64,000 nucleotides of DNA, taken from the NCBI RefSeq assembly GCF_014647195.1, contig NZ_BMOS01000002.1, positions 1 through 64,000 on the forward strand. The letters run 5' to 3'. This DNA comes from Oceanobacillus indicireducens. GTDB lineage: Bacteria; Bacillota; Bacilli; Bacillales; Amphibacillaceae. The notes under the pieces were generated by a model. The model was not told the DNA's origin and did not search any database. It saw only the letters and a list, made by a program, of their open reading frames with translations. Both the position numbers and the translations under genes were made by a program. This document shows, in pieces, positions 1 through 9,111 of the stretch (its first letter is position 1; each line of letters opens with the position of its first letter).

Positions 1-88
1 TTCTTCACTTCCTCCGAGGATATAATGATGAGATTAATAATGTAGATTCCAAGCATATTATATCAATATCGCCCACGATAAACAATCG

Positions 89-186
89 TAGGACAGAGGG
101 TCAGGCAACTGCGCCAGTTGGTGAGCGGGACATCGGGGTCAGAGCAAGTGTCCCAGTTGGGACATTAGGGTCAGTGTACCTGTCCC
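89..186. repeat. GGGACA/TGTCCC dispersed repeat, cluster 1
   Basis: Two clear 28-bp units occupy 127-154 and 159-186. Each begins GGGACA, carries GGGTCAG in the middle and ends TGTCCC. A degenerate third unit lies just upstream, near 90-121. The unit ends are inverted repeats of each other, so each unit can form a small hairpin. Confidence 0.85.
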
Positions 187-544
187 ATTTTTTCACAATT
201 CGTTCCATTCCATTTCAAATAGAGGGCAATGATTTCAGGGAGGATTTCTATTTATTAGTTAAAATTCAGATTATTGGGGATTCAAACGGGAGGCAGTTCC
301 AATTTTATATGATGGTAGTGCATTCGGGAAGATGGAGTTGTCAGAGCACTTTCTAGCGGCTGAATGTTATTGCAGGGCGGAGAGCGGGTGGATCAGTCCT
401 TTTATAGCGAACGAACACGGCAAATGGAAGATAGAATGGCCTTCACTGTAAATGGTAGTTGTTCTAAGGCACAAGGTTTCCTTCACGACGAATTATCTCT
501 TCTAGAAACATAGGAGCCCGCCCTTCCTCTATAAAATCTAACCT

Positions 545-645
545 GGGACAATGCCTCTGACCCCTCTGTCCCACCAAACTGGAACAATGCCTCCGACCCC
601 AATGTCCCACCAAGCTGGGACAAGTGCTCTGACCCCGATGTCCCG
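545..645. repeat. GGGACA/TGTCCC dispersed repeat, cluster 2
   Basis: Three units in the orientation GGGACA-x-GCTCTGACCCC-x-TGTCCC, one with a base change at its left end. The last base is one nucleotide from the stop codon of the minus-strand gene ending at 647, so the cluster forms the immediate 3' flank of that gene. Confidence 0.9.
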
Positions 646-646
646 A

Positions 647-1366
647 TTAAATAGTGATTGTTTTGGGGTGGGCGATTGTTTGGTATTTCTCCAGTTCGGT
701 TGTGGATATGAGGATTTCTGGATAGTTTTGCATGAATTTCATTTCTTCAATCGTTTGGACGGTACCGACAATCGGCTGGATGCCCATTCGTTTAAGAACA
801 GCGAGATCGAGCTGTTGAACCGTTTGAAAATCGAACTTAAGCATATAATAAGATGCCATGAGTTCTTTCAGTAAGAAGAAATCATGAATTCCTGGATTTT
901 CCCTAAGTAAGCCGAGTTTGATCTGCTTCGATAATATGCGCAGTCTAGCGAGTGAATGATGATTTTCCGAAATAATGAAAACATCTTCCATTGCTTGGTG
1001 CTGGCGGATGATATCATACACATTCTCCTCCAGACCGTAATAGAAACCGCTCTGTTTAATTTCGATGGCAGTTTTTATTTTGCCTTTTGTTAAATGGATG
1101 ACTTCTGCGAGGGTGGGAATTCGTTCGTCATGATTGATCGGGAAAGCAAGCAATTCCGCATAGGTGAATTGATTGATTTCACCACGACCGCTCGTTACAC
1201 GGTCGATGGTCGTATCACGCATGACGACGGGGATACCATCTTTCGTCAGATGCACCTCAAATTTTGTATGGGTAAAGTTCAAATCGATTGCTGCCTGAAA
1301 AGAAGACAATGTATTCTCGGGAAATTTTATTGGATAACCGCGCTCCGCAACAGCCTGTATTTTCAT
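647..1366 (-). CDS. glycerophosphodiester phosphodiesterase-like protein, probably catalytically impaired
   Basis: A 239-residue single-domain protein of the GDPD (GlpQ/UgpQ) TIM-barrel family. Recognisable motifs are PENTLSSFQAAI (residues 17-28), TKDGIPVV (41-48) and a later EIK. Active members use a His in an HRG motif, a Glu-x-Asp pair and an HD pair for metal binding and catalysis. Here these read ERG, E-V-H and RD, so three of the usual key residues are replaced while the fold motifs persist. Start ATG follows a GAGAGGAG ribosome-binding site. No signal peptide is seen. The family hydrolyses glycerophosphodiesters from phospholipid or teichoic acid turnover; this copy may bind rather than cleave. 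The family call is secure, the loss of activity is inference. Confidence 0.85.
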   Translation of the reverse strand: MKIQAVAERGYPIKFPENTLSSFQAAIDLNFTHTKFEVHLTKDGIPVVMRDTTIDRVTSGRGEINQFTYAELLAFPINHDERIPTLAEVIHLTKGKIKTAIEIKQSGFYYGLEENVYDIIRQHQAMEDVFIISENHHSLARLRILSKQIKLGLLRENPGIHDFFLLKELMASYYMLKFDFQTVQQLDLAVLKRMGIQPIVGTVQTIEEMKFMQNYPEILISTTELEKYQTIAHPKTITI

Positions 1367-1466
1367 TAAATTCTCCTCTCGATTGGGCTACATATCGATT
1401 CTATGCATCATTACTTTTGATTATACCCAGGGAATGTTAATTTTGGATGAATTGGAGAATAAATGT

Positions 1467-1495
1467 TTGTAAATGGAGAAGAAAAACGGTATAAA
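1467..1495 (+). promoter_or_regulatory. sigma-A-type promoter for the 1530 gene
   Basis: TTGTAA at 1467-1472 and TATAAA at 1490-1495 are separated by 17 bp and lie about 35 bp upstream of the small membrane protein gene. Close to the vegetative consensus; not tested. Confidence 0.55.
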
Positions 1496-1529
1496 ATAAA
1501 AGGAGATTCTAGTAGAGGAGGAAGTGACG

Positions 1530-1808
1530 GTGTGGGATAGTAAAGTTACTTCATGGAAAAGTTATATTTTCCTGATTGCGAGCATCGTAACAAGTTTGTC
1601 CATGATCTTGCTTGGTCCGGTTGCGCAATCTACGAGTGAAACGGTGACAGATATCATCGCAGTTTTTATTATTGTTGGACTAATCGTGTCTATTGTGATG
1701 AGCATTGTTACGTTTGTCTCGAAGCGGGAAAAGAAATTGATTCCTAGTATAGCGCTCATTATCACGTTACTTAATATTGGTGTAATTATATATCTTGCGT
1801 GGTCTTAG
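1530..1808 (+). CDS. small membrane protein, three predicted transmembrane segments
   Basis: About 92 residues and strongly hydrophobic, with membrane segments near residues 10-30, 39-61 and 70-90 and a basic loop (SKREKK) between the second and third. I do not recognise a family. The GTG at 1530 is preferred because GAGGAGG lies about 8 bases upstream; an in-frame GTG at 1524 sits too close to that site. It is one of the few plus-strand genes and ends in a shared bidirectional terminator. No function is proposed. Confidence 0.7.
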   Translation: MWDSKVTSWKSYIFLIASIVTSLSMILLGPVAQSTSETVTDIIAVFIIVGLIVSIVMSIVTFVSKREKKLIPSIALIITLLNIGVIIYLAWS

Positions 1809-1827
1809 GTGAATTTTGCATAAAGAA

Positions 1828-1868
1828 AGAGTGTATGTAGCCACACTAGGCTACATACACTCTTTTTT
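1828..1868. terminator. bidirectional intrinsic terminator
   Basis: A nearly perfect 14-bp stem, AGAGTGTATGTAGCC pairing with GGCTACATACACTCT, followed by six T on the plus strand and preceded by an A-rich stretch. It lies between convergent genes (plus-strand 1808 end, minus-strand 1867 end) and can serve both. Confidence 0.85.
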
Positions 1869-3801
1869 AATCGAAAACGAGTCGCATGAGTTCAGTTGTG
1901 ATTTTCCCGGTGTCATAGCGTTCATAGATGTGTTGATACTCTGATAGCTGCCCACTCTTTTCCAGGTTTTTAATTTTTTCCACCGCCTCATCAACGCTTG
2001 AGACGATGAATTCATGTGGATAGATAAGATCTGCCCCTTCCCAATTGAACACAATCGGCGTTGCTCCGCTTGCCATTCCTTCCATTGGTGCAAGGTGAAA
2101 TGCCTCGAGATCACTCGTGGAAAGAATGACTCCAATGTTTGTCAGCCATTCCGGGATATCGGAGCCAAATTGGGAAAAGACGACATTTTCTTTCCATGGT
2201 GCATTATTAATTTTTTCAAATACCCCTTCGAAATAGGTGATTTCCTTTTTCCTATCCTGCAGCCACGGAAAGTCTTGTGGCATTTTCCCTTTAATGTGGA
2301 GCTCGTAACGTTCGTCCTCTTGCCATAGTTTCTCAAAAATTTCGACTGCGCGGTCAATTCGCTTTAACTTCGGAATAATTCCAATGATTCCGAGATGAAA
2401 TTTGGCATGCTCCTTCTTCGGGTGTTGGAACGCTCTTGTATCAACCATATTTGGGATTAACTTCAGCTTTTTGCGCGGTATCCGGTGAACTCGGTGGAAT
2501 TCCTCGAGCATTTGCGGGCTGATCGTGATGACGCTCTTAACCTTTTTAAAGTCCACCTTTTTCAAAAACTTCGTCTGCAATTCCTGACGATGAACACGAA
2601 TGAACAGCTTCTGACCTTGCTTTACATAATTTTGATAGAAAGCTGAGTTGCCGAGTCCCCACTCACAGAATATAATATCTGCTTTTTGCAATAGCTTCAG
2701 GCTTTTTTCTTTATTATGCTTTGTATGCCCCTTCCAGTTATCAAGCAATACTTTTTTCCCGGTCCGCGCACAACGCTCGATGAACGGGTAAAGAAATTTG
2801 AAATCATGACCGGCAAATAAAATTGTTTCTTGTTTGGCGTTAAATGATCTTAGTGCATCAAGCAATTGCTGTTCGTTTTTTTCGTAATCAAATTCCCTCG
2901 CTAAGACATAGCATTTTTTCGCTGCTGTGTAGTACATCTCCTCGTTCGCGAGTAGTTCTGGAAGGAGAGTTATTAAATCATCTGGTTGTTGGATGAATAA
3001 TGGGTAATCCCTTCCAAGCAGATCGCTGAATTGCTCATTTTCCGGCAAGATAACCGGCTTTCCTGCTTTTGCATAGTGGAGGTAGGAACGGAAATCCGCT
3101 TCCAATACTACTGCAATATCAGTTTCTGTGTCTAAACTATAATAATCCGTTTCATTGTCCTTGTAACGCCAATCGAAGCTCGGAGTTTCACGTTTGATTG
3201 TTTCCATGATTTCCGTGAGCGTGTCGTCCGCTTCTGTAATTGAATTCGGGTAAACCTCTGTAATTCCGCGTCTGTTGACGATGACAGGAATCTGGGCTGA
3301 GACTTTCTCCTTCCACGGTGGAAGGTAGATTATTTTTTCCTGTAATGATTCGATGCGTCTTATATTTTCCTTTTGTTGCATCGAATCAGTAAGGATGAAC
3401 GGATAAGCTTTCAGGCTGTCTTGCACCAGATTCGATTCGACTGGCAGAAATGGGATGACTCTTGCTGCCGGTAGTTTCGTAAGCTTATCCAATTCCTCAA
3501 GTGGTCCCATCCAAATTAGCGTATCGAATTTTTCGGTGATTTTTAAGTAAGTGATCGCTTTTTCATTCGTGTTGATGGCGGCTGATTTTTCTTCCATAAG
3601 TTTTTCCACTGCAAATAGTTTAACTTCTTGATTTTTAGAAATCGATGCCTTGATCACGTCATAGAGCTCGGTTGTTTCGGTCAGAACGTTGATTTTTATT
3701 CTTGTATCATTGGAAGTTATTTGCAAAAGTGAAAGAAATGCATCGTGATGGCCTGTATGCATGCTTTCAGCGATATAGATTAGAATATTTAATCGTTTCA
3801 C
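1867..3801 (-). CDS. glycosyltransferase, C-terminal GT4-type domain
   Basis: A 644-residue protein. The C-terminal half resembles GT-B fold GT4 glycosyltransferases: ITISPQMLEEFHRV and the 'LIPNMVDT' segment near residue 450, then an E-x7-E nucleotide-sugar motif (EAFHLAPME) near residue 588. The N-terminal ~330 residues look like a second degenerate GT-B half with no motif I can name. It overlaps the upstream gene by 4 bp (ATGA), so the two are translationally coupled. No signal peptide or membrane segment is seen, so a cytoplasmic role is likely. Being near TagO- and cell-wall genes suggests surface polysaccharide, teichoic acid or glycoprotein decoration; the acceptor and sugar are unknown. 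Confidence 0.75.
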   Translation of the reverse strand: MKRLNILIYIAESMHTGHHDAFLSLLQITSNDTRIKINVLTETTELYDVIKASISKNQEVKLFAVEKLMEEKSAAINTNEKAITYLKITEKFDTLIWMGPLEELDKLTKLPAARVIPFLPVESNLVQDSLKAYPFILTDSMQQKENIRRIESLQEKIIYLPPWKEKVSAQIPVIVNRRGITEVYPNSITEADDTLTEIMETIKRETPSFDWRYKDNETDYYSLDTETDIAVVLEADFRSYLHYAKAGKPVILPENEQFSDLLGRDYPLFIQQPDDLITLLPELLANEEMYYTAAKKCYVLAREFDYEKNEQQLLDALRSFNAKQETILFAGHDFKFLYPFIERCARTGKKVLLDNWKGHTKHNKEKSLKLLQKADIIFCEWGLGNSAFYQNYVKQGQKLFIRVHRQELQTKFLKKVDFKKVKSVITISPQMLEEFHRVHRIPRKKLKLIPNMVDTRAFQHPKKEHAKFHLGIIGIIPKLKRIDRAVEIFEKLWQEDERYELHIKGKMPQDFPWLQDRKKEITYFEGVFEKINNAPWKENVVFSQFGSDIPEWLTNIGVILSTSDLEAFHLAPMEGMASGATPIVFNWEGADLIYPHEFIVSSVDEAVEKIKNLEKSGQLSEYQHIYERYDTGKITTELMRLVFD

Positions 3802-5588
3802 ATAACCTTCTCCTTTGGAATGAAAGCTTCCATCAAGCTGACGAGCGAATGATGATTATATTTTGTCGTTAAAAAGAATCTGGCAATAACAGGTTTGTTA
3901 TTCGTAATGGAACGGTCAACAAAAGAAGTCATTCGGAAATAATACATCGTGTTGATGCAGTCTTCGATGTAAAAAGCGTCGTATTCCCTACTGCTGTCCA
4001 CAACTCCAACGTACGTGCTTTTCGTCAGCTGGTCAAGCGCATAATTCTTAGCTGCAAAACTAGCGATATAAACCTGGATATTGTCCCGGGCAAGGAGAGC
4101 GTTCATTGCTTGCTCGAAGCAAGGGTACGGTGTAATGAATACGATCCAGTTAACACGACTCGCTGTCTGTTTTTCAATTGTGCGGATGACATTTTGGTAC
4201 TCTTGTTCCGTACGTATTGAGAAAACAATTGTAGCGGACGGCAGCCTTGTCGCATGTTCAATATGGAGACTTTTCGTAATAAAATGCATGAAATCACGAT
4301 AGTTATGCTTCCAATAAATCGTGCGGCTAATCGACCGGTAATCGTCCGCAGCTTGATCCGGATTGTTTTGATAGGCTTGGATCACTTGCTCGAGCTCTGA
4401 TTCTGTTTCATAGATTCGGACTAAACTCTGGTAAATACTACCGTCCAAGGCAAGTTTTTCACAGATTACGAGATGTCCTTCTGCAAGCAGCTCCTCGATT
4501 TGTTTTTCCGTATTATTTGCAGCTTGGATGGTTTCAATGGTGATTGGCTGCTTGTTCGGTGGCTTTTGCTGTATTCGTTGCGCTTCTGTTTCCGTTTTGG
4601 ATTCTGCGTTTGCTTCTGCTGTAGTCTCGCTTAGCACCGTTACTGAGGGATGTTTTTTAAAAACATCGATGGACGGTACACCGGTTGTGTACGGGATGAG
4701 ATATACTGGTGTTTCTCCGGGTGCTTGTTTGTACATGTTAAAGACTACGGGATCGTGAGTCAGTACGAACTTGAAATCAGCAAGCCGCGTCAGTAGTTTG
4801 TCGCATGGTGCCTCAGTTTGTTTGTGCCAAAGAATCATCGGGATATCAGACGTCTGGCACCAAAGTATAAGCCTGCCGATTGGCGATGTCCGGTCTTGTA
4901 TGTCGCCCCATTTAGCTTCATGCAGTTCGCCTGCTTCCATTAAAAGAAAATCAGGGACAGCTTTTGCGAGTGTTTTTCCCCAATTATGTGCGTACAAGCG
5001 GGTTACTTGAGTAACAGCATTTAGGCTTGTTACAGCACTTTGCGGCAGGGCGCCTGCGAATTTCAAATTATTCAAGTGACGAATAGAAGTCTTCTCTGTT
5101 CGCTCTACCGGTAAAAATGGTGACGTGAAAAGATTGTGTATCTCCATTTCTCCTTCCCCATTGATACGTATGGCTAAACGGGCAGCCTTTGTTGACGGGC
5201 TTGGAATAATTTGATGTAATTGATTTAACTGAATCGTATGTTTCTTCGTCTGCTGATTTTCTTCATCGTATTCAATTAGGTAGATCTGATAGTTGAGCGA
5301 GTTTGTCGTATGACCTTCGATGAAGATTGAGTTTTGGGAATGAAGGATGATTTTATTATGACGTTCTCCCAGCCTGGAATAACTGGAACTTGATTCCCAA
5401 AAGTTTACATATGCACTTTCTGTTGTTTTTGATTGTAGATGTATTGTATGATTTTCAATAGAAAGATTGATGAGTGACGGTTGATGGAACCAATTTTTAC
5501 TGTCAAATAACTTGGTCGGAAGAAAATCGATGTGTATCGACTCTGGTTTCTTCAGTTTGTTTTTAATCTTTTCGATAAACAGCATCAT
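3798..5588 (-). CDS. hypothetical protein coupled to the glycosyltransferase gene
   Basis: A 596-residue protein with an N-terminal beta-rich region (residues ~1-160). A middle region with short glycosyltransferase-like stretches (such as LYAHNWGKTLAKAVPDFLLMEAGE) follows, then a low-complexity Thr/Glu/Ala linker near residues 322-350. A C-terminal region resembles a small alpha/beta Rossmann-type or GT-A-like fold (ATIVFSIRTEQEYQNVI). I cannot assign a family with confidence. Its stop overlaps the start of the following glycosyltransferase gene, so the pair probably forms an operon acting on the same surface polymer. No signal peptide or transmembrane helix is visible. Confidence 0.6.
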   Translation of the reverse strand: MMLFIEKIKNKLKKPESIHIDFLPTKLFDSKNWFHQPSLINLSIENHTIHLQSKTTESAYVNFWESSSSYSRLGERHNKIILHSQNSIFIEGHTTNSLNYQIYLIEYDEENQQTKKHTIQLNQLHQIIPSPSTKAARLAIRINGEGEMEIHNLFTSPFLPVERTEKTSIRHLNNLKFAGALPQSAVTSLNAVTQVTRLYAHNWGKTLAKAVPDFLLMEAGELHEAKWGDIQDRTSPIGRLILWCQTSDIPMILWHKQTEAPCDKLLTRLADFKFVLTHDPVVFNMYKQAPGETPVYLIPYTTGVPSIDVFKKHPSVTVLSETTAEANAESKTETEAQRIQQKPPNKQPITIETIQAANNTEKQIEELLAEGHLVICEKLALDGSIYQSLVRIYETESELEQVIQAYQNNPDQAADDYRSISRTIYWKHNYRDFMHFITKSLHIEHATRLPSATIVFSIRTEQEYQNVIRTIEKQTASRVNWIVFITPYPCFEQAMNALLARDNIQVYIASFAAKNYALDQLTKSTYVGVVDSSREYDAFYIEDCINTMYYFRMTSFVDRSITNNKPVIARFFLTTKYNHHSLVSLMEAFIPKEKVM

Positions 5589-5692
5589 AGCAATCCCTCA
5601 CCTTATATATTGACTTAAATTATATCACGAAATGTGATTTAAATATATTTAATGAGAGGGAAAAGATAGGTATTTTTGAGGTTTTCACGAAT

Positions 5693-5745
5693 TGAAAAGA
5701 GATGATTCAGAATGCTACTGGATCATCTCTTTTTATTTCGGGGTC
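5693..5745. terminator. intrinsic terminator hairpin
   Basis: AAAGAGATGAT...ATCATCTCTTTTT forms an ~14-bp stem with A- and T-rich flanks on either side. It lies ~110 bp beyond the stop codon of the minus-strand nucleotidase gene and most likely terminates that gene. Confidence 0.75.
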
Positions 5746-5852
5746 CATTTTTATTACTTCATAAGTTCGATGGTGATTTTTTCTATGAGCGTGATTTCTC
5801 CCCTTCTTCTAGGGCATTTTTCATTACCATCAGTTTTTTTCCGTTTTTCCAT

Positions 5853-8462
5853 TTATTCTTGTTCCGACACTACGGTAATTCTTCCTTCCTTTTCAGTTGG
5901 AATGTTATCACTGCCAAGGCGTACGAGTTGGTCTCTGAAATTTTCCCAATCCGATTGTCCAAGGTCCGTTACACGGCCTTCCGCATAGGCCTCTTCAAAA
6001 ACAGTGAACCCGTCTCCGCCTTTTGCAGTGAATGCATTTGTAGCAATCGTGTAGGTTTCTTTATCTTCCACTTCCAGGAAACTGCCATCTGCTGTTTCAT
6101 ACTTGAGAGATATGACGCGGCTTCCAGCTGGCTCAGATGCGTCAAATTCAACTTTACCACCGGCGACATGCAGGAACCCGCCATTCTCGCTTGGGTAGTT
6201 ACCTACACTTATTTCAAAGGCCTCCTTCAATTCAGCACCTGTTACATCCATGACTGCCAGTGTGTTACCAAATGGAAGAACTGCGATGACTTCCCCTACT
6301 GTAACTGGACCGGCATCGATTGGCGCTCGAATTCCGCCACCATTTTGCAATGCCATTATTACATTTTCATCATAAACCTTTGCAGCTTGCAGCATGCCAT
6401 CGGTAATAACGTTTCCAAGAATCGTTTCGTTTTTACGTACACTTTCACCTGTTTCACTGCCTTTGTCCCCAGTTCGTGGGTTTGTTAGCGGTTCTTCTAA
6501 AGTTACACCAATTTCTTCCTGAGCAACTTCTTCTACTTGCTCTTTATATTTTTCAAGCAAGAGCGCTGCTTCCGGATCTTCTTCTTGTTCGCTGACTGGG
6601 ATTAATTTACCTGTTTGTGTAACGACTACCCCATTTTCGTCAAATTCAACGTCAAGCAATCCAAGATTCGCATTGCCGTTCCCTGTCTGTACGATAATGG
6701 TGGGGTCTTTCGCTGCCCCAGATTCATCTGTATCCACGATGACTGGTTCCTCTAGTACGGTGTGGCTATGCCCACCAACGATGACATCGACGCCGTCAAT
6801 CTGCTTTGCTAATTCTAAATCATTGTCCACTGCAGGGTTATCATCGAAACCGATATGAGTAATCGCAACAATTTTATTGACACCTTGATCTTCAAATGCT
6901 TGTACCGCTTTTTCCGCCTCTTCCAGATAATCTTCAAATTCGATATCTACTGGACTTGAAATACCGACTGTATCGACAGTTGTCAAGCCGAAGATTCCAA
7001 CTTGTTCTCCTTCAACCTCTTTAATGATTCCATTGTAAATTTTCCCGTTGGCTGGATCAGAGGACAGGAGATCACTAAAAAGACCAGTGAATTTCTCATC
7101 CTTACTGAAATCGACATTACTGCTGACAAATGGGAACATCGCACCTTTTACAAAGTCAACAAGCGCTTGGTGACCTTCTGGTGATGAGCCAAGATCGAAC
7201 TCATGGTTTCCGAATGTCATCGCATCATACTCCATATAATTCATGAATTCCAAGTCTGCTTGTCCAAGAAATTCATTAAAGTACAATGTACCTGTGAAAA
7301 CATCTCCTGCATCAAGGAGTAATGCTTCGGGATTTTCGGCCCGCACATTATTTACAGCAGTTGCCCGTTTTGCGACTTCATCTAGATTAGCATGGGTGTC
7401 GTTCGTATGCATGATCGTTAAGTTGAAATTCTCTTCTTCTGGTTTCACGTATCCTTGCAATTGTTCGTAGATAGATGAGTTGACTGCACTTTGCCCACCG
7501 AAGATAGAAACTTCTTCTGGTTCGTTTTCTTCCAAATAAGTTGCAAGGGATGCTGGTAGCCGGTCATGAACCAGTGTTAATGCTGCGCCTTCTTTCGCTG
7601 TAAGCACTCCACCAGTGAGAGCATCGGCATAATCTTTACCAGATGCAACATAGACATTTTCTGGGTTTACATTAAATGCTTCAAGTAAGGCAATGTTTAT
7701 TTCATAACGGTCTTTTCCTCGAATTCTCTCTGGTCTTGGAAGCTCGTTTGCAACATCTTTAGATATAACATTTTCTCCACCAATGATAATTGTTTCGTTA
7801 ACACCAAGTTTTTCCAACTCTACATTTGTTGCTTCAGGTAGACGGTCTGAAAGGCTTAGGAGAACTGGGATTCCTTCTTGCGCTGCAATACCAGCAATCG
7901 ACAATGCATCCGCAAAAGACTGGCCGCTTGCGACTACTGCCTTTTCCGCTTTACCGTCAGTCAGTTCTGCTGCAATTTGAGCTGCGGTTTCATATCTTGT
8001 ATCTCCAGCAATCCGGGTAACGTTGTATCCAGCTTTTTCGATTACCTCAGCCGCTTCGTCGCTTACTGCTGTTTTTCCTCCGAGAATATGTACTTCAGAG
8101 GCTCCTAAGCGCTCTAATTCTTCTAAAGTGTCATTTAGAAAAGAATCATTCGGTGTTAATAGAATCGGTGCATCCCAAGCATAAGCAAGTGGCACACCTG
8201 CAAGTGCATCAGCAAATTCCAAACCGTTTGCGATAATCACTTTTTCAGCTGAACCATCTGCCCAGCCTGCTTGGCTAATTTCAATGGAGGTGCGGTAACG
8301 ATCAGCTCCGTAAATTCGTTCGATAATTTCTGCCTTATATTGGGCCTCGGCTCGGGGTTGCTCGGGTTGGATTGGGTCTGCGAGCACATTGAGTGACATT
8401 GTTCCCGAAGCAACGATTGCTGCTGCGGATAATCCTGCTACCATTTTTCTTTTAAAAGACAT
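5853..8462 (-). CDS. cell-wall-binding (CWB2) repeat protein fused to a 5'-nucleotidase
   Basis: An 869-residue secreted protein. Residues 1-28 form a signal peptide (SFKRKMVAGLSAAAIVASG). Three CWB2 repeats follow (about 47-335), each with a GxDRYxT-type opening and an IxGGxxAVS or IIGG close. CWB2 modules anchor proteins non-covalently to the wall by binding anionic polymer. The rest is a two-domain 5'-nucleotidase/UDP-sugar hydrolase: a metallophosphatase part with TNDTHAN, DAGDVFTG, GNHEFD and GGHSHT metal-ligand motifs (about 348-600), then a substrate-specificity domain with NGGGIR and AxGGDGF (about 650-850). It should release phosphate from extracellular nucleotides while attached to the wall. 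RBS GGAGGAG precedes the ATG. Confidence 0.92.
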   Translation of the reverse strand: MSFKRKMVAGLSAAAIVASGTMSLNVLADPIQPEQPRAEAQYKAEIIERIYGADRYRTSIEISQAGWADGSAEKVIIANGLEFADALAGVPLAYAWDAPILLTPNDSFLNDTLEELERLGASEVHILGGKTAVSDEAAEVIEKAGYNVTRIAGDTRYETAAQIAAELTDGKAEKAVVASGQSFADALSIAGIAAQEGIPVLLSLSDRLPEATNVELEKLGVNETIIIGGENVISKDVANELPRPERIRGKDRYEINIALLEAFNVNPENVYVASGKDYADALTGGVLTAKEGAALTLVHDRLPASLATYLEENEPEEVSIFGGQSAVNSSIYEQLQGYVKPEEENFNLTIMHTNDTHANLDEVAKRATAVNNVRAENPEALLLDAGDVFTGTLYFNEFLGQADLEFMNYMEYDAMTFGNHEFDLGSSPEGHQALVDFVKGAMFPFVSSNVDFSKDEKFTGLFSDLLSSDPANGKIYNGIIKEVEGEQVGIFGLTTVDTVGISSPVDIEFEDYLEEAEKAVQAFEDQGVNKIVAITHIGFDDNPAVDNDLELAKQIDGVDVIVGGHSHTVLEEPVIVDTDESGAAKDPTIIVQTGNGNANLGLLDVEFDENGVVVTQTGKLIPVSEQEEDPEAALLLEKYKEQVEEVAQEEIGVTLEEPLTNPRTGDKGSETGESVRKNETILGNVITDGMLQAAKVYDENVIMALQNGGGIRAPIDAGPVTVGEVIAVLPFGNTLAVMDVTGAELKEAFEISVGNYPSENGGFLHVAGGKVEFDASEPAGSRVISLKYETADGSFLEVEDKETYTIATNAFTAKGGDGFTVFEEAYAEGRVTDLGQSDWENFRDQLVRLGSDNIPTEKEGRITVVSEQE

Positions 8463-8550
8463 TATGCATTCTCCTCCTCAACTTTTTAACTCTACTATTA
8501 CTATACGAAACGAGTGTTACATTTGATGGAAGGTTTTGTTAAAAACATTT

Positions 8551-8578
8551 AATATAATGCTATTATTATAGATTACAA
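8551..8578 (-). promoter_or_regulatory. candidate sigma-A promoter for the nucleotidase gene
   Basis: On the minus strand TTGTAA (8573-8578) and TATATT (8551-8556) are 16 bp apart and ~90 bp upstream of the start codon. Weak support from sequence alone. Confidence 0.4.
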
Positions 8579-8583
8579 AGTAA

Positions 8584-8628
8584 AAAAAGAGGCTTTATGA
8601 ATTTATCCATAAGGGTCTCCCTTTTTGT
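8584..8628. terminator. weak terminator-like hairpin after the CWB2 remnant
   Basis: An imperfect stem (AGGCTTTATG with CCATAAGGGTCT) flanked by A7 on the left and T5 on the right. It lies directly 3' of the broken CWB2 gene on the minus strand and also upstream of the intact nucleotidase gene. Confidence 0.5.
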
Positions 8629-8637
8629 ATTGGAGTT

Positions 8638-8974
8638 TTATTTTATTATTTTGTTTAGATTTTTGACGATTAAATCACTGACTGCACCTGTTCCACCGAT
8701 AATGGAGATTTCCTCGTGTTTATTTTTCTTGATGTAGTTGGGAACCACATCTGGCACACGGTGGGGCACGACGACAATCGCACTGTCGTTATTCGCTGTA
8801 AGAACTGCTCCTGATCGTGCATCAGCAAAGCCTGTTCCTGTTGCACCATAGAGATGTTTATTATTTACATTGAAGTGATCTGCATGGGAGATATTCGTTT
8901 TATAACGGTCGGTACCGTCGCTGCTAAAATAATTGCAATGAATGCTATTTGTTGTTTTCTTTTTGCAAGCTTAA
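8638..8974 (-). pseudogene. broken CWB2-repeat surface protein
   Basis: One minus-strand frame encodes a single CWB2 repeat: DRYKTNISHADHFNV, then GATGTGFADARSGAVLTAN, then a closing IIGGTGAVSD before the stop at 8638. A second frame upstream encodes a signal peptide-like stretch, LAKRKQQIAFIAIILAATV, just after a good GGAGGAAG site (~8974-8982). The two frames do not join, and no ATG, GTG or TTG is found at the expected start. The most economical reading is a gene that lost its start and suffered a frameshift or internal deletion joining signal peptide to last repeat. Its neighbour, the intact CWB2-nucleotidase, is a plausible relative. Confidence 0.75.
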
Positions 8975-9111
8975 CTTCCTCCTTTTTTGTTGGAATATCA
9001 CTCCGTTACGATTCCTTTAGCTCATATTATATATATGCAAGTAATTGGAACTATTAATTGGCAGGACTATTACATCGCGCGGCGAGTTTTTAACTATCAT
9101 TTTTTTCTATT

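Larger units (their letters stand above)
1..646. other. gene-free left edge carrying two repeat clusters
   Basis: No convincing gene is seen in this stretch. Two clusters of the GGGACA...TGTCCC repeat lie at 127-186 and 545-645 and are listed separately. The longest open stretches between them, about 60 codons, have no ribosome-binding site and match no family I recognise. They could be decayed coding sequence but I cannot show that. Confidence 0.5.

Noticed and set aside
174-356. 60-codon open frame at the left edge
   Set aside because: It has no ribosome-binding site, starts inside a GGGACA repeat and matches no family.
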